From: Rhodanobacteraceae bacterium
Lineage (GTDB): Bacteria > Pseudomonadota > Gammaproteobacteria > Xanthomonadales > Rhodanobacteraceae
Assembly (NCBI GenBank): GCA_027019085.1
Contig: JALUXG010000049.1
Location: forward strand, 1 to 64,000
Length of the DNA stretch: 64,000 nt
Direction of reading: 5' to 3'
The notes beneath the pieces were generated by a model. It had not been told where the DNA came from and did not search any database. It saw only the letters and a program-made list of their open reading frames with translations. The translations under genes and the position numbers were made by a program. Of this stretch, positions 25,964 through 33,796 are shown piece by piece (positions within the stretch are counted from its first letter, which is position 1; each line of letters opens with the position of its first letter).

Positions 25964-28333
25964 ATGAACGTGCGTGCCCGTCTTTCCGTCATGCTGGCGG
26001 TATTGCTGCTGTTGCCGATATCGGTCCTGGCCCAGGGCCGCACCCTGACCGCAGCCGATTACGATCGTGCCGCGGCGATGCTGGGGTTCAACACCACGCC
26101 GCTGCTCGACCACCATGTCGACCAGGTGCGCTGGCTGAACGATCATGAGGTCGGCTACCGCGAGCGCAGCGGCGACTCCACGCGCTACCTGCGGATGAAC
26201 GCACGCACCGGCAAGGTGGGGACGGCCTTCGACATCGCCCTTGTGGCCAGTCATCTTGCGGCCCTGCGCGGCAAGCCGGTCGCGGCTGATGCGCTGGTGC
26301 TTCGCAAGTGGCGCCTCACCGATGACGGACAACTGGAGTTTTCTGCTTTCAAACGCTGGTACACCTGCACCCTGGGCAAAAAGGGCATGTGCCAGCGCGG
26401 GCGCGCCACGCTGGGCGATGCGGCGCGCGCGAAGCTGGCGGACGAAAAGCCCGTGCACGGCGTGGTGTCGCCCGACCGCACGAAGGAGGTTTTCGTGCGC
26501 GACTGGAATCTGTGGCTGCGCGACCTGCGCACCGGTGACGAGACCCAGCTCACCCGCGACGGCGTGAAGAATTACGGTTACGCCACCGACAACGCGGGCT
26601 GGCTGCATACCGACGGCGCCATCGTGCGCTGGTCGCCCGATTCGAGGGAAGTGGTCACCTACCGCCAGGACCAGCGCAAGGTCGGCGAGATGTACACCGT
26701 GCGCACGCAGATCGGCCACCCGAAGCTCAACGCCTGGAAATACGCCCTGCCCGGCGACAAGCACGTGTTCATGATCGGGCCGGTGGTGATCGATGTCGCC
26801 ACACGCACCCTGGTGCGCGTGAAGATGAAGCCGCAGCAGCGCCTGTCCAGCCTGTGTGACGACCTCGACTGCAACCGCAACGGGACTTGGGACGACGTGA
26901 AGTGGGCGCCGGACAGCAGGAGTTTTGCGCTGGTGACCTCCTCGCGCGACCGCCACCACGTATGGTTCCACGTGGTCGATGCCGGAAACGGCGACGTGCG
27001 CACGCTGTACGAGGAATCGGTGAAGACCTTCTACGAGAGCGGCCACGGCAAGGTGAACTGGCAGTACCTGCCCGGCCGCGATGCTTTCGTGTGGTTCTCC
27101 GAACGCAGCAACTGGGGCAACCTCTACCTGTACTCCCTGCGCGACGGGAAGCTCGAGCACCCCATCACCACCGGCAGGGGCCCGGTGACCGAAGTGCGGC
27201 ACGTGAACCGCAAGACCGGCGAGCTGTGGTACGAGGCGGTCGGGCGCATGCCGGGCATGAACCCGTATTACCGCCAGCTCTGGAAGGTGAGCCTGGACGG
27301 CGGCAAGCCGGTGCTGCTGACCCCGGAGAACGCCGATCACGACATCACCCTGTCGCCGGACGGGCGCTATTTCGTGGACAGCTACTCCACGCCCGTCACG
27401 CCGCCGGTCACGGTGCTGCGTTCAGCGACCGACGGGCACGTCATCGCCACCCTCGCGCGCACCGGCATCGCACGCCTGAAGGCCGCCGGCTGGGTGCCGC
27501 CGGTGCCGTTCACGGTCAAGGCGCGCGACGGCAAGACCACCCTGTACGGCCTGATGTTCAAGCCGGCAAACTTCGACCCGCACAAGAAATATCCCGTGGT
27601 CGACTACATCTATCCGGGGCCGCAGACCGGTTCGGTCTTCAGCTTCAGCTTCCTGCCCTCGCGCGGCGACAAGCAGGCCATGGCCGACCTCGGCTTCATC
27701 GTGGTGTCGATCAACGGCATGGGCACGCCCTGGCGCTCGAAGTCCTTCCACGACACCTGGTACGGCGACATGGGCGACAACACGCTGCCCGACCAGGTCA
27801 CCGGTATCCGGCAGCTCGCCGCACGTCATCCGTGGATCGACCTCCAGCGGGTCGGCATCTGGGGTCATTCCGGTGGTGGATACGCCACGGCCGATGCGCT
27901 GTTCCGCTATCCGGACTTCTTCAAGGTCGGCTGGGCCGAGAGCGGCAACCACGACAACCGCAACTACGAGAACGACTGGGGCGAGAAGTACCAGGGCCTG
28001 CTGGTTAAGTACAAGGACGGCAAGACCAACTACGACAACCAGGCCAACGAGCTGGTGGCGAAGAACCTCAAGGGCCACCTGATGCTGGTGCATGGCTCGA
28101 TCGACGACAACGTGCCGATGAGCAACACCATGCTGGTGGTCGATGCCCTGATCAAGGCGAACCGGAACTTCGACATGCTGATCATCCCCAACGTGCACCA
28201 TGGTTACGGCGTGACCGGCACCATGTATGCGATGCGCCGGCGCTGGGACTATTTCGTGCGCTACCTGGCCGGCGACACGCCGCCCGCGCAGTACACCTTC
28301 AAGCTGCCGGAGTGGATGAAGGCAAAGCCATGA
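25964..28333 (+). CDS. Secreted dipeptidyl-peptidase IV-like S9 serine peptidase
   Basis: 789-aa exported prolyl-oligopeptidase family enzyme. A signal peptide (ARLSVMLAVLLLLPISVLAQG) leads to an N-terminal beta-propeller (about 60-520) and a C-terminal alpha/beta hydrolase domain with the Ser nucleophile in GIWGHSGGGYA, Asp in GSIDDNVP and His in NVHHGYG. It should release dipeptides from proline-containing peptides for import by the nearby POT transporter. The ATG at 25964 has GGGGAAG upstream; the ORF-track start at 25847 adds a non-signal-like extension. Confidence 0.92.
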   Translation: MNVRARLSVMLAVLLLLPISVLAQGRTLTAADYDRAAAMLGFNTTPLLDHHVDQVRWLNDHEVGYRERSGDSTRYLRMNARTGKVGTAFDIALVASHLAALRGKPVAADALVLRKWRLTDDGQLEFSAFKRWYTCTLGKKGMCQRGRATLGDAARAKLADEKPVHGVVSPDRTKEVFVRDWNLWLRDLRTGDETQLTRDGVKNYGYATDNAGWLHTDGAIVRWSPDSREVVTYRQDQRKVGEMYTVRTQIGHPKLNAWKYALPGDKHVFMIGPVVIDVATRTLVRVKMKPQQRLSSLCDDLDCNRNGTWDDVKWAPDSRSFALVTSSRDRHHVWFHVVDAGNGDVRTLYEESVKTFYESGHGKVNWQYLPGRDAFVWFSERSNWGNLYLYSLRDGKLEHPITTGRGPVTEVRHVNRKTGELWYEAVGRMPGMNPYYRQLWKVSLDGGKPVLLTPENADHDITLSPDGRYFVDSYSTPVTPPVTVLRSATDGHVIATLARTGIARLKAAGWVPPVPFTVKARDGKTTLYGLMFKPANFDPHKKYPVVDYIYPGPQTGSVFSFSFLPSRGDKQAMADLGFIVVSINGMGTPWRSKSFHDTWYGDMGDNTLPDQVTGIRQLAARHPWIDLQRVGIWGHSGGGYATADALFRYPDFFKVGWAESGNHDNRNYENDWGEKYQGLLVKYKDGKTNYDNQANELVAKNLKGHLMLVHGSIDDNVPMSNTMLVVDALIKANRNFDMLIIPNVHHGYGVTGTMYAMRRRWDYFVRYLAGDTPPAQYTFKLPEWMKAKP

Positions 28334-28344
28334 CATGGCTGTCC

Positions 28345-28381
28345 TGCCGCACGGGTCTGCCAGGGGCAGGCTCGTGCGGCA
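28345..28381. terminator. Hairpin between convergent genes, probable bidirectional terminator
   Basis: TGCCGCACG and CGTGCGGCA form a perfect 9-bp stem with a further CTGCC/GGCAG pairing inside, located between the convergent peptidase and nrdB stop codons. There is no long T run, so strength is uncertain. Confidence 0.55.
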
Positions 28382-28408
28382 TGGTGAAAGAGTCATCGTG
28401 GACGCCGG

Positions 28409-29422
28409 TCAGAACGCCACGTCAAAGGCGACCTCGCCCTCGACTCCGACCTGATAGGCAGACACACGGCGTTCGAAGAAATTGCTCACTTCCTGCACGT
28501 CCTGCAGGTCCATGAAATCGAAGGGATTGCGTGCACCGTACTTCGGCGCCATGCCAAGTTGCACGAGGCGCTGGTCGGCGACGTATTCCAGATAACTGCG
28601 CATGTCTTTGAGCGACAGCCCGGCAACGCCGCCGTCGAGTACGTCTTTGGCAAACTGTGTCTCGCAGGCGACGGCATCCTCAAGCATGGTTTCGATGTTT
28701 TCACGCATCGTCTGGTCGAACAGATCCGGTTCTTCCCGGCGGACCTGCTCGATGACCGAGAAAGCGAAAGCCATGTGCCCGGATTCGTCGCGGAACACCC
28801 AGTTGGTGCCGCTCGCCAGGCCATGCAGCAGGCCACGCGCACGAAAGTGGTAGACGTAGGCAAAGGCGGCGAAGAAGAACAGGCCCTCGATGCAGGTGGC
28901 GAAGCAGATCAGGTTGAGCAGGAACTGTTGGCGGTGCGCGCGCGTTTCCAGGCGTTCCAGCTGTTGCACCGAATCCATCCACTTGAAGCAGAACTCGCCC
29001 TTGGCACGGATCGACGGGATGGTCTCAATGGCGGCAAAGGCACGGTGGCGTGCCTGCGGATCGGGCAGATAGGTATCCAGCAGCGTCAGGTAGAACTGCA
29101 CGTGCAGCGCTTCCTCGTACAGCTGGCGCGACAGGAACATGCGAGCTTCTGGCGCATTGATGTGCTGGTACAGGTTCAGCACCAGATTGTTGGAAACGAT
29201 GGTGTCGCCGGTGGCGAAAAAGGCGATCAGGCGTTCCACCAGATGGCGGTCTGCGTCGCTCATCTTCTGCTTCAGGTCGGCGGTGTCCATCGCGAAGTCG
29301 ACTTCCTCGACGGTCCAGGTATTGCGGACCGCGGCGCGGTACATGTCGTAGAACTGCGGGTAGCGCATCGGTCGCAGGGTCAGCGCGAAGCCGGGATCAA
29401 GCAGACGGGATGGGGCATTCAT
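28409..29422 (-). CDS. nrdB: Class Ia ribonucleotide reductase beta subunit
   Basis: 337-aa radical-generating subunit. Diiron ligands are visible in TGDTIVSNN, YEEALHVQFY, CIEGLFFFAAF and RDESGHMAF. The Tyr four residues after the EExxH histidine (HVQFY) matches the E. coli Tyr122 position, so a tyrosyl radical enzyme is expected rather than a class Ic one. AAGGAG lies 5 bases before the ATG at 29422; the GTG at 29428 in the ORF track overlaps that site and is rejected. It is 942 bases downstream of nrdA, with a GIY-YIG gene and repeats in between. Confidence 0.95.
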   Translation of the reverse strand: MNAPSRLLDPGFALTLRPMRYPQFYDMYRAAVRNTWTVEEVDFAMDTADLKQKMSDADRHLVERLIAFFATGDTIVSNNLVLNLYQHINAPEARMFLSRQLYEEALHVQFYLTLLDTYLPDPQARHRAFAAIETIPSIRAKGEFCFKWMDSVQQLERLETRAHRQQFLLNLICFATCIEGLFFFAAFAYVYHFRARGLLHGLASGTNWVFRDESGHMAFAFSVIEQVRREEPDLFDQTMRENIETMLEDAVACETQFAKDVLDGGVAGLSLKDMRSYLEYVADQRLVQLGMAPKYGARNPFDFMDLQDVQEVSNFFERRVSAYQVGVEGEVAFDVAF

Positions 29423-29526
29423 GGGCACTCCTTGTGTGTGCGTGTCGGTTGGCCCGAGGCGAGTGCCGTGTCCGTGCGGCGGGTTCGTCCATGGCTACGA
29501 AGGGTTGGGCAGTTTCAGCGTGGGCA

Positions 29527-29618
29527 AGTCGCTGGGTGATTCGCTGCGCTCACCCCTCCGGGGCCGACCTTCGGTCGTTCTGCGCGCTTCGCGCTTGTCC
29601 GGATTTGCCGGGATGACG
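29527..29618 (+). repeat. Dispersed repeat A, copy 1
   Basis: About 91 bases, AGTCGCTGGGTGATTCGC to GGGATGACG, nearly identical to 30143-30235 in the same orientation. It contains nested palindromes (CGACCTTCGGTCG, GCGCTTCGCGC). Its 3' end is complementary to repeat C. Confidence 0.8.
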
Positions 29619-29737
29619 AGCATGGGAGGGTTTACACCATGTCGGCACGTATGCCGACAGCGCCGTGCGTACGGTTCGCGCATGCTGCAAAGGGCAGGAT
29701 GCCGAGAGATTGCCTTTGGACCGGAATCTCCAGGAAA

Positions 29738-29769
29738 CCGTCATCCCGGCGAAAGCCGGGACCCAGCGG
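29738..29769 (+). repeat. Dispersed repeat C, copy 1 (REP-like)
   Basis: CCGTCATCCCGGCGAAAGCC and the following GGGACCCAGCGG recur at 30265-30296. This motif is a well-known dispersed intergenic element in many proteobacteria. Apart from these repeats the 29423-29816 gap shows no gene. Confidence 0.8.
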
Positions 29770-29816
29770 CTTCGGGTTTCCTTGCATGCCACTTTCCCAG
29801 CACGAACCCGCACGCC

Positions 29817-30119
29817 ATGCGTATCCGCGAACCCTGCGTCTACATGCTCGCAAGTCGCCGCAACGGCACGCTGTACGTCGGTGTGACCTCGGATCTTCCG
29901 GGTCGTGCATGGCAGCACCGCAACGATCTCGTCGCAGGCTTCACCCGCCGCTATCGCGTGCATCGGTTGGTCTGGTTCGAGCCGCACGAGACCATGGCAT
30001 CGGCCATTGCGAGAGAGAAAGCCCTGAAAAACTGGGCGCGGGCATGGAAGCTGCGGTTGATCGAGGACGTCAATCCGTATTGGCGTGATCTGTATCCGGA
30101 TCTTGTCAGCAGGTTGTGA
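29817..30119 (+). CDS. GIY-YIG domain nuclease-like protein
   Basis: 100-aa small GIY-YIG protein of the YhbQ/UPF0213-like group. VYMLASRRNGTLYVGVTSD contains the VY and YVG core with the Arg (LPGRAWQHR), and E in REKALKNW is the usual metal-ligand region. Such proteins are often found with dispersed palindromic repeats. It is on the opposite strand to nrdA and nrdB and is bracketed by two copies of repeats A and C, which suggests insertion as a unit. The N-terminal ORF extension back to 29421 runs through repeats and is not real. Confidence 0.85.
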   Translation: MRIREPCVYMLASRRNGTLYVGVTSDLPGRAWQHRNDLVAGFTRRYRVHRLVWFEPHETMASAIAREKALKNWARAWKLRLIEDVNPYWRDLYPDLVSRL

Positions 30120-30142
30120 GGACGGTCGTTGGGTGAGTAGTG

Positions 30143-30235
30143 AGTCACTGGGTGATTCGCTGCGCTCACCCCTCCGGGCCCGACCTTCGGTCGTTCTGCG
30201 CGCTTCGCGCTTGTCCGGCTTTCGCCGGGATGACG
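30143..30235 (+). repeat. Dispersed repeat A, copy 2
   Basis: Second copy of the 29527-29618 element, with one base inserted and a few substitutions. Its end (30213-30236) pairs with repeat C copy 2 (30265-30289) to form an inverted repeat of about 24 bp with a 28-base loop. Confidence 0.8.
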
Positions 30236-30264
30236 GGATAGGAAGCATGGCGCAATCTTCACGG

Positions 30265-30296
30265 CCGTCATCCCGGCGAAAGCCGGGACCCAGCGA
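30265..30296 (+). repeat. Dispersed repeat C, copy 2 (REP-like)
   Basis: Same sequence as 29738-29769 except the last base. It lies about 68 bases beyond the nrdA stop codon, so the hairpin it forms with repeat A may also influence transcript ends. Confidence 0.8.
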
Positions 30297-30364
30297 CTTG
30301 CAGGATCGGGTAGGCGCGGTGGATTGCGGCAGCCGGCGTGGCCCCTGTTCGGCGAGCGTATGCA

Positions 30365-32854
30365 TCACTGGCAGGCCTCGCAGTACTCAGGGTTTTCCAG
30401 CGAACAGGCCACGGTGGCGCTGTCGTCAGGCTTCGCCTGTGCGGTCGTGTGGCCGACGGTGGTCTGCGCGATGCGCGTGGCCGGACGCGAGCGCAGGTAG
30501 TAGGTGGTCTTGATGCCGGCCTTCCATGCGTACATGTACATCGACGAAAGCTGGCCGATGTTCGGGTTCTCCATGAACAGGTTCAGTGACTGGCTCTGGT
30601 CGATGTACGCACCGCGCGCGGCGGCGTGGTCGATCAGCGCCTTCTGCGGCAGCTCCCACGCGGTGCGGTAGATACGGCGCAGCGGCTCGGGGATGGCCGC
30701 GATGCCCTGGATCGAGCCCTCAGCGCGCTTGATGGCGTCACGCACCTCGGCGGTCCACAGCCCCAATGCCTTCAATTCCTCGACCAGATGGCGGTTGACC
30801 ACCACGAAGTCGCCCGACAGCGTCTCGCGCTTGAACAGGTTGGAGATCTGCGGTTCGATGCATTCGTAGCAGCCGCAGATCGAGGCGATGGTGGCGGTCG
30901 GCGCGATGGCGATCAGCAGCGCATTGCGCAGTCCGGTGTTCCGGATCGTTTCGCGCAGGGCGTTCCAGCGTTCGGCGTCGTGCGGTGTGGCATCGGGCCA
31001 GTGATCGAATTGCAGCTGGCCACGCGCAGCGCGGGTATCGGCGAAGGCCGGGTGTGCACCGTGCTCGGCAGCCAGCGCGCTGGACGTGTCCAGGGCGTGG
31101 AAGTAGATCTCCTCGGCGATGCGTGCGGACAGTGCGCGCGCCTCGTCGCTGTCGAAGGGCAGGCGCAGGTGGAAGAACACATCCTGCAGGCCCATCACGC
31201 CGAGACCGACCGGGCGCCATTTCATGTTGGCGGCACGCGCCGTGTCGATCGGATAGAAATTCAGGTCGATCACGCGGTCGAGCTGTCGCACGGCCAGGCG
31301 CACGGTCCGGACCAGCTTGTCGAAGTCGAATGCCACGCGGCCATCGGGGTCGCGTGCGATGTGCCGGGCGAGGTTGATCGACCCGAGGTTGCATACTGCT
31401 GTCTCCTCGTTGGAGGTGACTTCCAGGATCTCGGTGCAGAGGTTGGAAAGGTGAACGATGTTGCCTTCCACCGCGGTCTGGTTGCAGGTGGCGTTGGCGC
31501 GGTCCTTGAAGGTCATCCAGCCGTTGCCGGTCTGGGCCAGCGTGCGCAGCATGCGCGAGTACAGCTCACGTGCGGGCAGTGTGCGCACGGCAAGACCGTC
31601 GGCCTCGGCCTTGCGGTAGGCGGTGTCGAAGGCTTCGCCGTACAGGTCGACCAGGTGCGGTACGGTCTTCGGGTCGAACAGCGACCAGTCCGCGCCGGCC
31701 TCGACACGGCGCATGAATTCGTCGCAGACCCAGTTGGCGAGGTTGATGTTGTGGGTGCGGCGGGCATCGTCGCCCGTGTTGTCGCGCAATTCGAGGAATT
31801 CCTCGATGTCGGCGTGCCACGGTTCCAGATACACGCAGGCCGCACCCTTGCGGCGCCCGCCCTGGTTGACCGCCGCCACCGAGGCGTCAAGCGTTTTCAG
31901 CCACGGCACCAAACCGTTGGAGTGGCCGTTGGTGCCGCGGATCAGAGAGCCGCGTGAACGCACGCGCGACCAGGCCAGGCCGATGCCGCCGGCGAATTTG
32001 GACAGCTTGGCGACGTCGGCGTACTTGTCGTAGATCGCCTCCAGCGTGTCTGCGGGAGAATCGAGAAGGAAGCACGAGGAAAGCTGTTCGTGCCGGGTGC
32101 CGGCGTTGAACAGCGTCGGCGAGCTGGGGATGTAGTCGAGCGCGGAAAACAGGCCGTACAGCGCCAGGGTCTCGCTCATGTCCTCGCCGCCCAGCGCACA
32201 GGCGATGCGCATGAAGAAGTACGGTGGACTCTCGATGACATGGCGCGATTCGGGGTGGCGCAACAGGTAGCGGTCGTACACGGTGCGCAGGCCGAAGTAC
32301 TCGAAGCGTCGTGTGGCGTCGTGGTCGATGGCGTCGTCGAGCTTGCGCGCGTTTGCGGAAACGAAAGTCTGCAGGCGCTCGTTGATCAGGCCCAGCTCGG
32401 CACCGCGCGCGACCGACTGCGAGAACGACTGGATGTCCTGGCCGCGTACTTCCTTGTCGATGGTGGCGGCCAGCAGGCGTGCGGCAAGCTGACCGTATTC
32501 GGGTTCCTCTGCGGTCAGGGCGGCGGCAGTGCGGATCGACAACTCGTCCAGCTCGCGGGTGCTGGCGCCGTCGTACAGGCCGCCGATGGTCTTGTGTGCC
32601 ACGCGCATCGGGTCGATGGCGTGCAGGCCGTCGCTGCAACGTTGCACGGCGCGCACGATCTTGTTGACGTCGACAGGCTCGTGCGTGCCGTTGCGCTTGG
32701 CCACGCGCATCTGCGCCGGGCTGTGCGCGGGAGTCAGGTGAAAGGGTTCGTCCGCGCCCGAAGCGCTGGTGGGCGAGACGGCGGCAGACGCGACGGCACG
32801 CGCCGTGTCTACGGACGATGGCGCCGGTATCGGCAGGGTATCGAGTGGATCCAT
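30365..32854 (-). CDS. nrdA: Class Ia ribonucleotide reductase alpha subunit
   Basis: 829-aa catalytic subunit that reduces ribonucleoside diphosphates. It has an N-terminal ATP-cone (RVAKRNGTHEPVDVNKIV), the SSCFLL active-site Cys, NLCTEI and the NQTAVEGNIVHLSN loop, and ends with the redox pair CEACQ. Start at 32854 (MDPLDTLPIP) with GGAG 9 bases upstream; the ORF-track N-terminus is in leader RNA. A cobalamin riboswitch occupies its long 5' leader, so expression is predicted to fall when B12 is abundant. Confidence 0.96.
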   Translation of the reverse strand: MDPLDTLPIPAPSSVDTARAVASAAVSPTSASGADEPFHLTPAHSPAQMRVAKRNGTHEPVDVNKIVRAVQRCSDGLHAIDPMRVAHKTIGGLYDGASTRELDELSIRTAAALTAEEPEYGQLAARLLAATIDKEVRGQDIQSFSQSVARGAELGLINERLQTFVSANARKLDDAIDHDATRRFEYFGLRTVYDRYLLRHPESRHVIESPPYFFMRIACALGGEDMSETLALYGLFSALDYIPSSPTLFNAGTRHEQLSSCFLLDSPADTLEAIYDKYADVAKLSKFAGGIGLAWSRVRSRGSLIRGTNGHSNGLVPWLKTLDASVAAVNQGGRRKGAACVYLEPWHADIEEFLELRDNTGDDARRTHNINLANWVCDEFMRRVEAGADWSLFDPKTVPHLVDLYGEAFDTAYRKAEADGLAVRTLPARELYSRMLRTLAQTGNGWMTFKDRANATCNQTAVEGNIVHLSNLCTEILEVTSNEETAVCNLGSINLARHIARDPDGRVAFDFDKLVRTVRLAVRQLDRVIDLNFYPIDTARAANMKWRPVGLGVMGLQDVFFHLRLPFDSDEARALSARIAEEIYFHALDTSSALAAEHGAHPAFADTRAARGQLQFDHWPDATPHDAERWNALRETIRNTGLRNALLIAIAPTATIASICGCYECIEPQISNLFKRETLSGDFVVVNRHLVEELKALGLWTAEVRDAIKRAEGSIQGIAAIPEPLRRIYRTAWELPQKALIDHAAARGAYIDQSQSLNLFMENPNIGQLSSMYMYAWKAGIKTTYYLRSRPATRIAQTTVGHTTAQAKPDDSATVACSLENPEYCEACQ

Positions 32855-32979
32855 GATGCGGTACTCCGGATGGGTGGACCCGCCGCGCTGGTCTGGGGAA
32901 ACGCGACGGGTCCGTAACTCAAACACCTGTTCCCTCGCACAGGGCCTGAGGGTGATGCCATCGCGGATTGATGCTCGCC

Positions 32980-33000
32980 AAAGGACCGGCGGACCGGTCC
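32980..33000 (-). terminator. Terminator-like hairpin in the nrdA leader
   Basis: Read on the minus strand, GGACCGG-TCCG-CCGGTCC is followed by TTT. It lies about 110 bases downstream of the B12 box and could be the expression platform of the riboswitch, though only three U residues follow. Confidence 0.4.
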
Positions 33001-33107
33001 CTTCAGCGACGCGCCTCCCCGCGGAAGCGGTCACCCGCACCAGGCGGCTTCAAGTTTCGGTCCATCGCATCGCACGGACTGCGACGGCCCGAACGGGCCT
33101 GGTGTGC

Positions 33108-33290
33108 CGGCAGGTCTTCGGGCTTGCGGCGCGAGTCTTTGGACTCACCTACTGACCTTCGCTTCCCGGGTTCTGCGACCCAGTGCGCGGGAGATTCCCA
33201 TCAAGGCGTTCGATACCGCTTACCGCTGCGGGGCAGCTCCGGATTTGCACCGGATTCCCTATTGTGCCCGCCGCGAGGCGAGCACCGACA
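33108..33290 (-). ncRNA. Cobalamin riboswitch upstream of nrdA
   Basis: Minus strand shows the classical core: GGAATCCGGTGCAAATCCGG, then AGCTGCCCCGCAGCGGTAA, and the B12 box AAGCCCGAAGACCTGCC at 33110-33127. It binds adenosylcobalamin or a related corrinoid. B12 riboswitches upstream of class Ia nrd genes are known in Streptomyces, where B12 represses the class Ia enzyme in favour of a B12-dependent class II enzyme. Here the predicted promoter lies immediately upstream. Confidence 0.93.
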
Positions 33291-33295
33291 AACCC

Positions 33296-33324
33296 AAGAT
33301 ATGGGGTTTTCTGCATGCAGTCAA
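33296..33324 (-). promoter_or_regulatory. Sigma-70-type promoter of the nrdA leader
   Basis: On the minus strand TTGACT (33324-33319), a 17-base spacer and TATCTT (33301-33296) are followed about 8 bases later by the riboswitch 5' end. Position and spacing fit well. Confidence 0.65.
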
Positions 33325-33427
33325 CGCGAAATATGGATAAGTTTCAAAAATCAGTCCGTTGCTGGCTGATCCGGAAGACCGCTCCGATAAAGCTTGTGCC
33401 CGTCGCATTCGGGCGTTACGCTGCGCC

Positions 33428-33626
33428 CTCGTTTCGGGTGTCCTGCAGCGTTTTCACGGTGCAGGATGAAACGGGAAGCCGGTGCAAATCCGGCGCTGCC
33501 CCCGCAACGGTAAGTCTGTGCCGGCCCTGGCCGGCGGTGCGTCCTCTCGCCACTGTGCATGCATGGGAAGGCGGTCGCACCGGGTTCGCTGCATGCGACC
33601 CGCGACGAGCCCGGAGACCGGCCCGG
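33428..33626 (+). ncRNA. Cobalamin riboswitch upstream of btuB
   Basis: Plus strand carries GAAACGGGAAGCCGGTGCAA, then ATCCGGCGCTGCCCCCGCAA and CGGTAA, and the B12 box GAGCCCGGAGACCGGCC near 33608-33624. It is the standard AdoCbl-type element that shuts off BtuB synthesis when corrinoid is plentiful. A weak promoter (TTGTGC-17-TACGCT) may lie just upstream at about 33390-33420. The 33627-33796 leader holds a CCGCGG-ATCC-CCGCGG hairpin (33636-33651). Confidence 0.95.
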
Positions 33627-33796
33627 AACACGCGACCGCGGATCCCCGCGGCGCATGTCCGGTGGCTTCGCGGAGGGCGAGGCGGTCGAGCCGCGTCCTC
33701 TCCTGGGGTAGTGTGCCCGTCCCGTGTCTCCTCCTCCCCTGGCTGCCTTGTATTCAGCCGGCCGTCGCGCGGGGCGCACGGTCAAGGAGACGTGTC

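Noticed and set aside
29421-29816. Long N-terminal extension of the GIY-YIG ORF
   Set aside because: It translates repeats A and C; the GIY-YIG domain begins a few residues after the internal ATG at 29817.
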